Assembly: GCA_001692895.1 (NCBI GenBank)
Contig: KV748195.1
Coordinates: forward strand, 744,001-808,000
DNA: 64,000 bases
Direction of reading: 5' to 3'
DNA from: Cenococcum geophilum 1.58
Lineage: Eukaryota; Ascomycota; Dothideomycetes; Gloniales; Gloniaceae
Part shown: positions 22,300-32,388 of the stretch, one piece after another
Numbering within the stretch: position 1 is the stretch's first letter
How the letters are laid out: every line of letters starts with the position of its first letter
Made by a program: the position numbers and the translations under genes
Notes under the pieces: generated by a model
Database searches by the model: none
Told to the model about the DNA's origin: nothing
The model's input: only the letters and a program-made list of their open reading frames with translations

Positions 22300-23434
22300 C
22301 TAAATCAGCTTAGCGGACGGTGCGGATATTCCAATATCCGCAATTAATTTCTTGGTCTGAGCTTCTGAGGTAAGGATTGTGCCCGGAGACGCTCCGCGTG
22401 GCTTCTTCCGGCCGATGATGTTGCGCGATGCTTCTCGAAAGCTATACTTTGGACCTCCCGTGATGCGCTGATCTTGCGTGAACAAGATACGGAAGGAGGC
22501 CAGGCATGCGACAACGATAGCAATATTCTGTTCGATAGAACTCCACATGTACGACCAGGAAGTGTCGGGCTGTTTCGTCAGCTTGCTGATAAGCGTGACC
22601 CGGAGAATGGCAAACACCATGGTGATGACCACAAGCGAGAAGATACCCGTTAGAGCCAGCTTTTTGGTAAGAGGAATTCGAACCTGCCATAGAATGGCGA
22701 AAGGAATCGTGGTGACTAATCTGTCAGCGGGAAGGAAGCAATAGGGAGGGCTGAGATACTTAGGCAGTCGGTGACAACATCCATAGCGCAATTGAACTTC
22801 AAGGTAAACAACGTCCAGTAGATCGCCGAGTCGGTAGAACACTTTTCGAATATTTTCGGAAGAGGAGCGACAAGACACCAGTACTGGGTATCCGCGAAGC
22901 ATGCCAAGTAGCTGAGTATGGTGAAAACAAAAATGACCCACCACTGGATGCGAAGCGCGGTGAGATCTTGAGCAAGACGCTTGAAAAAGAGAAGAAACGA
23001 GATTTTGACCGACCATAGGCTGGTGTAGAACAACACCAAGACGACCATAGATCCTTTGTAGTATCGTTCCGTATCGTGGATGAAGTTTTGCGGAGGTGGC
23101 CAGACTTGCCCGCTTGTTACGAGAATGAATTTGTACATGAATTTACTGACTACCTGCCAGTCGATGGCTGTACAAAGGGCGGGTATCCAGGCCATGATGA
23201 CGAAGCCGTCATCCCAAAAGATTCGTTTAAAGGTTTTTATACGAGCGAAAATTCGAATTCCTAGGAAAAGTAGGGATACCGCTACTCCACCCCAAATGGC
23301 GCCCTGAAGGCAGATTAGGTTTACAATGACGAGGGGGAGTCTAAACAAGGAAGGACAATGAAGCTTACAAGAAAGGCATCCTGGTCAACTTTCGCTGCCT
23401 TTGTTGCTGGCGGTCGAGAAGTGATTAAAGACAT
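22300..23434 (-). CDS. Fungal rhodopsin-domain (SAT4-type) integral membrane protein
   Basis: Three exons on the minus strand: 23434-23369, 23303-22760, 22715-22300; 341 codons plus TAG. The introns are 65 nt (GTAAGC...TTCAG) and 44 nt (GTATCT...ATTAG with CTGAC branch), and both keep frame. The start is ATG 23432-23434, giving MSLITSRPPATK. Seven hydrophobic segments cover residues of about 25-290. Family hallmarks: WDDGFVIMAW after TM2, SGQVWPPP, KISFLLFFKRL, the CLVAP loop with Cys, LKFNCAMDVVTDCL, and FSLVVITMVFAILR. The family is widespread in filamentous ascomycetes, with plasma-membrane receptor-like proteins of mostly unknown role. Intact; a MITE lies about 250 bp upstream of the start codon. 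Confidence 0.88.
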
Positions 23435-23685
23435 CGTACTGGCTGTTAGAATTCTCTAGATTTTAGGGTTAGTGAGCGCCTTAAAAACAGGAAATAAAGC
23501 CCAGAGATAAGCTATACCCTTTTATGGTCTTGTGGTTTCTTTTAAAGGCTAAAGAGAGTTAGTTCACCGGGAACGTCCTTAGGATGGCTGCAGCACGGAT
23601 TCACGATTGTGCAAGGCTAGAAGAGATGGAGGTGGGAGCGGGAGTGCTAATCGGAATTCAACAATTCTTGGGTCATACAGTTCCC
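23435..23685. promoter_or_regulatory. Upstream region of the rhodopsin-domain gene
   Basis: About 250 bp between the start codon and the MITE. It presumably holds the core promoter; no convincing TATA box or known operator is recognised. Confidence 0.35.
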
Positions 23686-24370
23686 GGACAGGATCCGCAC
23701 AGTAACACTTGGCAGTAACCTACTGTCGAAATCTTCCGCGAACCTGGCGGCTTAACGGGCGGTAAAGGAGGCTAAGGCACTACTTAGAAGCTACTTTAGC
23801 CTCTCTTACCTACTCCTTGCCTAGGGTAGTTAAATTTAGCAGTACCACTTCTATCTTTACCCCTGCTCTGCTCCCTCTTGTACTTCTATACAGGGATATA
23901 AGCAGAGACGCAAGTGAGCGGAGACGCAAGTAGAGACGCGAGCAGAGGCACGAGCAGAGGCACGAGCAGAGACGCCGGCAGAGGTAGAGAGTTGTACAGC
24001 TTGTACGAGCTCCGGCTTCTCTCCCCTTCGTGCGCTCGTAACACACCGAATTTCGCTTTCTTGCACACGAGCAAGTGCACATACATTGCTTACGGGTGCA
24101 CAGCCTTTTTTATAAGTGCACAGTGTCTACGCAAGGTAGTGCACTTGACTGATTGTTAGCGAAATTGGGTGTATGTTGCGCGCGCACACTAGGGGTGGAG
24201 AAGCCGGAGCTCGTATAAGCTGCAGAGGCAGGGAGGCGTAGAGGCAGGAAGGCGTATAGTGAACACTAAAAAATAAGCTCTAAGCCACCGATTTTACACC
24301 GGCAGAATTAATCTAGGTGGAAGGTTCGGATAGTAAAGTTACCGCCAAGTGTCACTGCGGATCCTGTCTG
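23686..24370. mobile_element. Non-autonomous TIR DNA transposon (MULE/hAT-like)
   Basis: Flanked by a 10-bp direct repeat TACAGTTCCC (23676-23685) and TACGGTTCCC (24371-24380), one mismatch. Terminal inverted repeats of roughly 55 bp share ACAGGATCCGC, ACACTTGGC and GTAAC blocks (left 23688-23742, right 24312-24367). No transposase frame. Inside are a 12-bp tandem repeat (about 23,890-23,985) and a second imperfect palindrome (23,995-24,226). TIR length and target duplication suggest a Mutator-like element; an 8-bp reading would suggest hAT. Not RIP-degraded. Confidence 0.72.
23995..24226. repeat. Inner imperfect palindrome within the TIR element
   Basis: Arms of about 63 bp (23995-24058 and 24160-24226) pair with roughly 75-80% match by eye. 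Shared blocks are ACGAGCTCCGGCTTCTC and AATTTCGC. The roughly 100-bp loop has further inverted GTGCACTT/AAGTGCAC motifs. It would extrude or fold as a long hairpin. Confidence 0.7.
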
Positions 24371-24614
24371 TACGGTTCCCTAATAAGTTCGCTAAGCAGG
24401 GTTTTTCGCGGCTAGTAAGCTAAGGCTGAGATAAATACCCCACCCTAGACTTACATGATCTCTAGCAAATCATACGGGAAATGGGTTGTGGCGCGTTAAC
24501 TATGCATATTAATTTAATCTGGGATCCGGGATCGTGGAAATAAATGAGGGCATGAAAATCCCAAATTTGGAAACCTTCCATTCTAGAAGCACTCTAGAAT
24601 CCTGATGCCGCAAA
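24371..24614. other. Intergenic, downstream of the P450 gene
   Basis: About 240 bp between the MITE and the P450 stop codon. It must contain the P450 3' end processing signals. No other feature recognised. Confidence 0.4.
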
Positions 24615-26370
24615 CTAATTCTTGGCCGAAGCCTCAATAAAGACGTCCATAGTTTTGACAGGTCCTGTGATACCCAAAGCCGGAGTGCTGTCGTCCAGTC
24701 TTGGAAAAGCCTGCTTACCCCCATTTGGCCCCATATTCTCGACAAGTTTCAGATCAAACTGACGAAATAGTATGGCAAGGAAACCAAAGACCTCCTCCTT
24801 CGCCAGTACGCGCCCTGGGCAGTAAGTCACGCCTCCACCAAAAGGGCGGTAAGATGGGTGCCTGGAAAGGCTTTTATTCTTCTTAAACCGGAGTGCATCA
24901 AACTCCCGGACGCTGTCACCCCAAACGTTTTCATTCATATGAAGCTGTCGTGAAGGAATAATGATTGCATTTCCAGGCTTAAGCAGCTTTCCACCGATTG
25001 TAATAGGGCTCATGACAATTCGACTGACCATGGCGCCTCCATTACAGTGAAGTGCTTCGCTAAAGATTGCATCCAGATTTGGGGCATTCGCGCATAGATA
25101 CTTGATGTCGAGCTCGCCAGTGCTCCAAGCAGCTTCAGTTTCCTTCACCGCCTTGTTAAGTAGCCCGGGATTGTGCAATAAATGAGCGAGAACCCAGAAA
25201 GAAATGTTGTACTCATTTGAGTTTGCGCTACTCGACGGTTAGCTCAAATTCGGGAGTTCCCTTCGCGCAAGGGGAGACTTACGCCCAGTAAATCATGAGC
25301 AAGATGGATGCACTGGCCCGAAGATCAATCCCCATAACTTTTTGCCATGCAGTAATAATTTGGATGGACCAAGCCTGCTCATGCCTCTCTTCCTCAGACA
25401 TTTGCAGGAATTGCTCCAAGACTTCAGTGAGTCTCCTTCGAGGCTCAGATACGGCGGAACCGAAAAGATCCGGATATTGGAAAAAGACCATCCACGCATT
25501 GTCGTTATATCGAAGCATATAATCAACAATATTCGGCTCGAATTGGTGGAGGTGGCTGCCGAACATGGACTGCGTAGTTGCTTCGACCAAACTGTACCTG
25601 CAAAGTTGCTTGAGTGAAAGAAGCTTCTTCGGACCAGAACTCTGGACGGTGCAAAAGTCCAAGTCTGGCCATTGCAGTGTTTTCAAGAGAGAATCGAGGA
25701 AAACTTTGCAGAAGACATCCATTTTCTCCCCCGGGAGAAGCTGTCTTCTGTACACGTCTTCCGTTAAGCGATTCAAGGATATAAGATCGGGATTGATGGG
25801 ATTTCCCGGTAAATAGCACCTGTCGCCTGGTTGAGGAACATGCCACGCAAGCCTCAGTGCTTCTCCACTGAAACCGAAATTTGCTAAGAGTTCGTTTAAA
25901 TGTCCGTCGAAGTGCAAGGCAGTGTTATCTTTGAAGGCCGCGGCGACATCATCGGGATTGGTGATAATGTATAACTTCTTCCGTAGCGTTTGAATCGCAA
26001 ATATCTCGTGGGTGCGTCCAGTATAATTTCTGTGTAGATTCTGATAAGTATAGCACCTATAAAAGAAGAATGGAAACCCACAAGCCTCTTTCTAGAAGTT
26101 TATCGGAGTTGCCAAAGAATGAGAAGCTATGCCCGAAGACTAATAGTTTTGTGTCAGCATGGGAATGTAGACTACTGATGCGATTGCAGATATATGCAAC
26201 TTACATGGGAGCCAATATGGCAGCTCTTTTGGGTATTGCGGCCTGAGGTATGGTTTGATCGTGAATTTCCAAAGCCGCCAAGATACCGCTATGATAATTA
26301 CACTGAATGGAAACAGAGTGTACCTGTTCAGATGCAGTGATATCAAAAGTGATAATAGGTCAGTGAACAT
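24615..26370 (-). CDS. Cytochrome P450 monooxygenase, probably inactive
   Basis: Minus strand. Proposed exons: 26370-26205, 26139-26082, 26056-25283, 25227-24615; 1611 nt, 536 codons plus stop. An N-terminal membrane anchor (LFPFSVIIIAV) precedes the Pro-rich hinge PQYPKELPYW. The I-helix region reads YWAANSNEYNISFWVLAHL. The K-helix ExxR motif is EALH, with Arg replaced by His (25047-25049). The heme loop is intact: FGGGVTYCPGR with the ligand Cys. The style resembles fungal CYP7/CYP8-like enzymes. Introns 1 (65 nt) and 3 (55 nt) are canonical; 'intron 2' (26057-26081) is only 25 nt, GTGGGT...TATAG, yet it is needed for frame. Divergent from the MFS gene. Would be an ER-bound monooxygenase; the loss of ExxR argues against activity. 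Confidence 0.85.
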
Positions 26371-27114
26371 CTTGGTAAATATGGGGAAATGTTTTAATAA
26401 GAGTTTTGTAAGATGGAGTTCTAATATTTGAACAGTGGTCTTTACGATCCCGAGTTTACCGCTTTATACTTTCAGGTGATACATGATATCAAAGCATAGA
26501 GGTCCTTTCGCGGAGGAGACATGCATAGGACCTTCCCTAATCACTCGGCGCCGAATGATGCTCAAAAAATGAGGTCCGTTCATTCATTCGTGTATCAAGG
26601 GTTACCTGCTATTTTTCGAACCATGGTGCTTATTCCGCCTCCTACGGGTAGCTGATCGGGTGCAGTATTGTCGTCACTCATCATTAAGAGACCCACCGCC
26701 CATAGCTCACTCCACACCTTGGGTCACCTAAAGCCCGGGCATATTACCCACCACATAAGTCTTAGAAAGGTTCCAATTGTCTGTTCTCACCGGCTGTGGC
26801 AGGGATTCGGGTTGAAAACCGCATGCAAATACTTCCTGTCTTGCCGCTTTATCTTGTCTAGGATCTGCGCCTGGTATTTGAGAGATTATTCGGGCGTTGT
26901 TTAATTGCAGCACAGCATCAATCCAATGGAAAATATATGATCCATCTGCATTCCTCCGGCCTAATTTATGCTAATGCACACAAAGGGGGTTAGCGCGCCC
27001 GCCCAGATCAGCCCACTCTTGTTCCTGAGCGATGCAGAAAATGGTCGCTCGTTCGAGGTCTTGTTTCTTACCGCTCATCCTCCCGTCGCAAACTCGCGCC
27101 GCTCCACCGTTGCG
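26371..27114. promoter_or_regulatory. Shared divergent promoter region, P450 / MFS
   Basis: About 740 bp separate the two start codons, so the genes are probably co-regulated. A perfect 10-bp palindrome TCGGCGCCGA (26545-26554) has the inverted CGG/CCG half-sites bound by fungal Zn2Cys6 regulators. An ATCCAATGG CCAAT-type box is near 26,920. If translation began at the upstream in-frame ATG (26968), the region would be 147 bp shorter. Confidence 0.5.
26545..26554. promoter_or_regulatory. Candidate Zn2Cys6 binding palindrome
   Basis: TCGGCGCCGA is self-complementary with CGG and CCG half-sites spaced by 2 bp. It resembles cluster-regulator sites such as TCGG-N3-CCGA but with different spacing. 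It is located in the P450/MFS divergent region. Sequence-only inference. Confidence 0.35.
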
Positions 27115-29134
27115 ATGTCAAGCGAGCATTCAGACGCGACACTTCCTAGAGACGACTTAGATTCTCACTTGCGCTCATGGAAGTTAGCAGTGGTCATCGG
27201 GTCTCTATGCCTAGGAATCTTCCTCCATGGTCTTGACATGAACATCATCGGAGTTGCTATTCCTAAGATCACAACCGATTTCAATTCGTTGGATGACATC
27301 GTTTGGTACGGCTCCTCATACCTTCTAGCGGTAACCGCATTCCAGCCCCTCTTTGGCAATTTCTACAAGTACTTCAATGCGAAAATTGTCTATTTAGTTT
27401 CCATTGCAATCTTCGAGGGTGAGTTCTCTTTACCTTTAAACCATCTAGTGTGCTCACTATGTGCTTTTAGTTGGATCAATCATAACTGCATCATCCCCGA
27501 ACTCCAGCGTCTTGATACTCGGTCGATCTGTTCTCGGTCTGGGGGCAGCAGGCCTACTTCAGGGAGCTCTTGCTGTTATCGGTTATTCTGTCCGGCTGGA
27601 AAAGGTGCCACTGTATCAAGGTGTTGTTATCAGTGCTTTCGGTGTTAGTGTTTGCACCGGACCTGTCATTGGAGGAGTATTGACTGACCGAACTAGTTGG
27701 CGTGAGTGACCAAATATTTATTTTGTATGTCACTTGCTAAAGCGACTTAGGATGGTGTTTTTGGATGTGAGTTGCTACCAATTTTTTGACGCCGACTCTT
27801 GACTGTCACCCAGCAACGTCCCTTCCGGAGCGCTCGTGGTATTGGCAGTGATGACATTCGTTACCATTAAGCCAAAAGCGAATCAAATCAATCAGGCCCT
27901 CCCTCTCTCAGTAAAGTTGAAGCATATGGACGCGGTAGGTACTGTGCTCTTCGTTGCTGGTGTGTGCTGTCTCGTACTTGTCCTGCAACTGGGCGGGCAG
28001 AAAATTGCTTGGAAGAGCTCTAAAGCGATTGGCCTGTTGATCGGGTTTGGGGTTATGATCGGTGCTTTTTGTGCTCTTCAATTGAAGCGAGGCGAGTATG
28101 CAACCATCCCTCCTCGCGTGCTGAAAAAGCGATCGATCTATATGGGAGCGTTAATCCTCTTCTTCCTTGGAATGTCCAGCATGACGGCAAGTATCTCGAA
28201 TCTCACTGAATTGTTCCTTTTGCTTGTCATTAACTTTGGCAGTATGCATATTATCTTCCGATATACTTCCAGTCCATTCAAGGAGTATCCGCTACTGAGA
28301 GTGGTGTTCGGTTTATCAGCCTCGTCTGTCCGCAGATCGTCGGTCTAGTTGTCGTTGGCGCAATCGTGTCGACATGGGGTTACTACGTGAGTTAGCTCTC
28401 ACTTAAGGCCGATATGATAACAGCTGATGGAAAAACTAAGGTTCCGTATATCATTCTCGGAATTATCGTTACGAGTGTAGGCGCGGGCCTACTGACCACG
28501 CTCGATGCTGACACTCCGACAGTCAACTGGGCAGCATATATGGTTTTTAACGGTCTTGGGATTGGAATGGCTCAGCAATTACCTTACACGGCCCTGCAAG
28601 CCGTCTTAGAGTATGTAGTCTTCCCTTCCGCTCGCGGGAAACCGAAACTGACTATCTGATAGGCCAATCGATATTGCAACTGGAAATGGTAGGTTTCGCA
28701 GACAACTTTAGTGGCCGAAGAGTTAACGAGATGTAGCAATAGCAGTGTTTTCCTACCAACTTGGAGGGTACGTCCAATGTTCAACTTTAGTCTTACATTT
28801 GACAATTGAATATTTTCGTCTGACTACGAAAAGGGCTCTCGCCATAGCCATCGCACAAAATCTTTTCTTGAACACATTGGTCAAATCTATCCCAGCACAT
28901 ACCACCGCAATATCACCCCAAACTGTCGTATCTGTTGGCGCCACTGGCCTCGTGGGACTCACACGGTCTGCGGAGGTACTGCGAGCCGTGCGAGAGGCTT
29001 ACGCCGAAGCGATCCGGCATGCACTGATTCTGGCATTGGCTGGAGCGTGTCGGCGGTCATGCACTGATTCTGGCATTGGCTGGAGCGTGTGGGGGGTTTC
29101 CATTTGCGTGGGGAATGGAATGGTTGAATATTAA
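27115..29134 (+). CDS. MFS drug/metabolite transporter (DHA2, 14-TM type) with frameshifted C-terminus
   Basis: Nine exons: 27115-27418, 27471-27701, 27751-27766, 27814-28186, 28243-28386, 28441-28610, 28663-28688, 28737-28767, 28834-29134; 1596 nt, 531 codons plus TAA. Frame and family alignment agree at every junction. Intron 4 (28187-28242) has a GC donor (GCAAGT) and exon 3 is only 16 nt. Motifs: HGLDMNIIGVAIPKIT in TM1, WYGSSYLLAVTAFQPLFGNF, LGRSVLGLGAAGLLQG, and [20 protein letters not shown] (motif C). The family exports toxins, metabolites and drugs across the plasma membrane (compare fungal TOXA/AflT-type pumps). A 40-bp duplication at 29018-29097 shifts the last 26 codons or so. An upstream in-frame ATG at 26968 would add 49 residues. 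ATG 27115 is preferred because the family begins near there. Confidence 0.85.
29018..29097. repeat. 40-bp tandem duplication in the MFS last exon
   Basis: A 33-bp block beginning CATGCACTGATTCTGGC occurs at 29018-29050 and again at 29058-29090, period 40 bp. Forty is not a multiple of three. The frame conserved in the family (GFPFAWGMEWLNIKKV) continues open to 29258 but is reached only from the other frame. Confidence 0.93.
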
Positions 29135-29350
29135 GAAAGTTGCAGAAGACAGGAGGAAGCGAAATTTAGATAAGGGGGTCGAGCCGAAGAATAAAGAGGG
29201 GGTTGAGAGAGGGAGGAGGAATGAAGGGGATGTTGAGAAGTTAGAACGAGAGAACTGAATGTGTTACACACGCCTAGCATTTATGTTAGATGGCAAATGT
29301 TTCGTACTCAATTGTCGACCTGAATCGGAGTTCCTGACTACCATCGTAAT
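29135..29350. other. MFS former coding tail, 3' flank and edge of the gene island
   Basis: Up to 29258 the sequence is the shifted-out C-terminal tail of the transporter, lysine- and glutamate-rich. After it, composition changes to AT-rich and RIP-like from about 29,390. The exact left boundary of Copia F is unclear. Confidence 0.5.
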
Positions 29351-31342
29351 ACTGTCTGACGACCTAGATCGTCTATACGAACTATGTCTTAGTTGTCTCT
29401 CAATTTATAATTAAATGTCTCATCGAATGTCTCATTACATATTTTCTACTACCTATTTAACTCAGTTATCTAGGCCTACCTAATGTATATAAGAGAGCTT
29501 CTAGAGCCCTCTTTAAGAGATAGAGTTCTCATTCCTAATCGTCCGTTTAACAGTTATAAGCCTAGGCCGTCTACTACATTATCTTTAATTTAAAGCCTTT
29601 ATTCCTATTAATTTCCATTATTATCTTAATTATAGACACCTATAAGAACCTCTTAATAAGAAACCCCTCCCGTTATTATATTATCTATTATCCTTATAAG
29701 CCTAAATAATTGAGACGAATAGATTAAGGTTATTAAGTTAAAAGCGAATAATAATCGTCTCTGGAGGTATATCGACTTATTAACACCTAAGACCGATCTG
29801 CTACAGCTTAAAGAACCTATTTAAGCCTTACCTAAGAATGCCAATAGCTAGGGAAAGATAAAGCTCGCGGACCTAGATAAGGAGGAGAAGGAGAAGCTCT
29901 ATACGCTTAAAGCCGACTATAGGGATAATATAAAGCTATATAGAAAACAGCTATTAGCTTTTAATACGTTACGCAGCTATATCCTAAGCTCTATCTTATA
30001 TACCTACCTTATCTACACGTTTAAATATACTACTACCTATAATGTCTTAGTATCTCTTAAGCAGAGAATTACTCTAACTAATAGCGCCTAAAAGCTTTAA
30101 GTAGCTACCCAGTATATAAGGCTTAAGAAATCGCCTTAAAACCAAAACTTTAAGGTCTAGTTATAGGAGTAGGAGATAGTATACACTAAATGCAAGGAGC
30201 TAGATCTACCTAAGGTAGATAATAATTATTTAGTAAAAAACTTCGTATATATAATTAAATCTATTATACTAAACTGGTTAAAATATTAGAAGAATTAGCT
30301 TAAAAGGCTTAAGTAGAAGAAGAAGACACTTTCTACCTTTTTTAAACTAGTCGAAATATACTAAAACTACTATTATACGGAGCTCACCTAGAAAGGAAAA
30401 ACCTTATAAGGATCCTTTAGAGTTACCTTTAAAGATAAGTTACCGAATTCAAAGCCTAAATTAAAGCCTTAATTGTTAGCAGATAAGCAGAAAAAGGAAA
30501 GGCGACCGCCACTAGAGTGCCTATATGGAAAACGTTACTACTTTAATAAATACTAGTATATAGTAAAGTCAATTTCTTACCTATTTTGGTTTAAACTAAG
30601 TAACGAAATTTAAAAGAAGGTGGATAAGAAAATCGCTAATACAACACCTAAAATTAAGGCTCATATTAAGTAAATTAAAAAGGATAATTAAGCTAATAAG
30701 AAGGACAATCGAGCCAATAAAAAGCTAAAGAATAGTAGCAATTAGAGCTTATAAGGGCCAACTAGAGTCTTCGCGGTTTATTAAAGAGGAACCTATAATC
30801 TAGCTTCTAACTATAAGCTTTATAATAGTATTCTTCTTAACTTAAAAACTAATATATACGTCTTTAACAATAAAGCTAGATTTGTTAATGATATTAATCC
30901 TACCTTAGACTACCTCTATACTGGCTTATATATGGAAGAGATTATAGGATATAGAATAGTAGTAGTTATAATTAACCACCCTAAAGGTAAGAGGCAGATA
31001 CTGCTTATAGGAGTAGCCTTTATACTAAGCTTTTATACTAACCTTATATATATCTAAAAGCTTAATAATAAAGAGAATACTCTATTCTATAATAATAACG
31101 AGACGTACGCTCACTATAAATACTACTATAGTTAGATTATAATTAAATATAATAAGCAAAAGAGAGACTTACTAAAGGCTTCCTTTGCGACTTAATTAAA
31201 ACTAGTAAAGTATTTATTAAAGCCTCTACTAAATTAGGCAGAAGGCTATATATAGCACTAGTAATTAGGCTATATAGAAAAAGAGGTAATTAAGTAACTA
31301 CCTTAGTTAGTAACGGGCGCAATTTTAAAAAGCCTAATAATA
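29351..31342 (+). mobile_element. Copia retrotransposon F, 5' part
   Basis: RIP-degraded plus-strand Ty1/Copia element. A probable 5' LTR lies within about 29.35-29.65 kb; its ends are not resolved. Gag follows from about 29.7 kb (LWRYIDLLTPKTDLLQLKEP-like), then a zinc-knuckle/protease region, and the GAG-pre-integrase domain near 31.25-31.32 kb (GYIEKEVI...LVTGAI). It is interrupted at 31,342 by Gypsy D and continues at 47,088. Confidence 0.75.
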
Positions 31343-31645
31343 TGTAACGGGATTAGCCCGGTTACAGTAGGAATGTCTTAGTGAAACACTTAACAGATAA
31401 ATTCCGACACTTTGACCAAAATCTGCCAGATCAATCGAATTACCGAAGTCCGTCGAAGACCGCGTGCGTATATACGCACGCATCAACAACTAAGCCCCTA
31501 ACTATTTAATTATATAATTCTCTTATTATTCCTTTCTCTTTTTTACGCAATGTCTTGTTCTTAGCGAGAGTTATATACCCTTAGATTTAGATAGAATTTA
31601 TATTATTCCTTTAAATCTTCCCTAAAGTCTCTTCGCGCCCTTATA
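31343..31645 (+). repeat. 5' LTR of Gypsy D
   Basis: 303 bp, TGTAACGGG...CCCTTATA. Same length as and collinear with the 3' LTR, but less mutated (for example GCCCGGTTACAG versus GCCTAGTTATAG). Confidence 0.93.
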
Positions 31646-31919
31646 TTACGTTGCGTTAATACTAATACCCTTAAAATGGCAAACAAACTTAAATCCGCCA
31701 CGTTAACTATTATGGCCCTAGTTAGGGAATAAATAACTATAATGCAATAGTCCTTTATGGATACCTTAGCCTAGCAATAAACTATACTAGAAGCTTAGCA
31801 TTAGTAATTAATTAAAGCAATATATAAAGAACTTTATAACGCTAAAGTACTCGCGTTAGAAACCCTAATAATAACACCTATAAACGAAATTAAAATAACT
31901 ATATGCGAACCTAACCTAT

Positions 31920-32343
31920 TGTTACGGACGCTTTAAGTACAATGTTATAACTACTTAGAGAGGAGTCGGAAGAAGCTAGTTAGTTAATCTAGGCACGGTC
32001 CAGAATGGAGCCGGTAGAGCTATGTGACGAGGAATAGTAACCGAGGTCACGTGATGTGATTTGTATAATCTGTAGGATCTATATAATCTATAACAGAGTA
32101 AATAGAGTATACGTATATTACGTATAAGAAGGATTTTATAGGAGTATAGTTGTGTATTTAAGGACCCTTAGTCCCTACCTAGGTGGTTTCTTCCTTATAG
32201 TAATTCTCAGAATATAATTAGAGTTAATCTATTAGGTAACCACTCCACCAGTTATTATTACGTTGTTAACTTTAATTTGTATTACCTATATACCTAGCCT
32301 AATAACGAGCCTATTGTAGTATTTACTACAAGGTTCTATTACA
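31920..32343 (+). repeat. 5' LTR of Gypsy copy B
   Basis: 424 bp, TGTTACGGACG...TTCTATTACA, homologous to LTRs of A and C. CCTAT duplicated at 31915-31919. Confidence 0.93.
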
Positions 32344-32388
32344 TAATTACTACCTAGTTATGGTATTAAATATAGAAAGTCGAATAAC

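Noticed and set aside
22300-23016. Single 238-codon uninterrupted frame as the rhodopsin-domain gene
   Set aside because: Only its last part is coding; the true gene switches frame through a 44-nt intron at 22,716-22,759.
23460-23475. Single TTAGGG-TTAG telomere-like string
   Set aside because: Only one and a half units; no array, so not telomeric.
23810-24159. Overlapping frames on both strands between the two genes
   Set aside because: They fall inside the TIR element and its 12-bp tandem repeat; no coding signature.
25293-25846. Frames on both strands overlapping the P450
   Set aside because: Shadows of the real P450 reading frame, which has heme-loop and I-helix motifs and fits the intron structure.
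26668-26913. Short frames in the P450/MFS intergenic region
   Set aside because: No recognisable domain, and they lie in the divergent promoter; weak starts.
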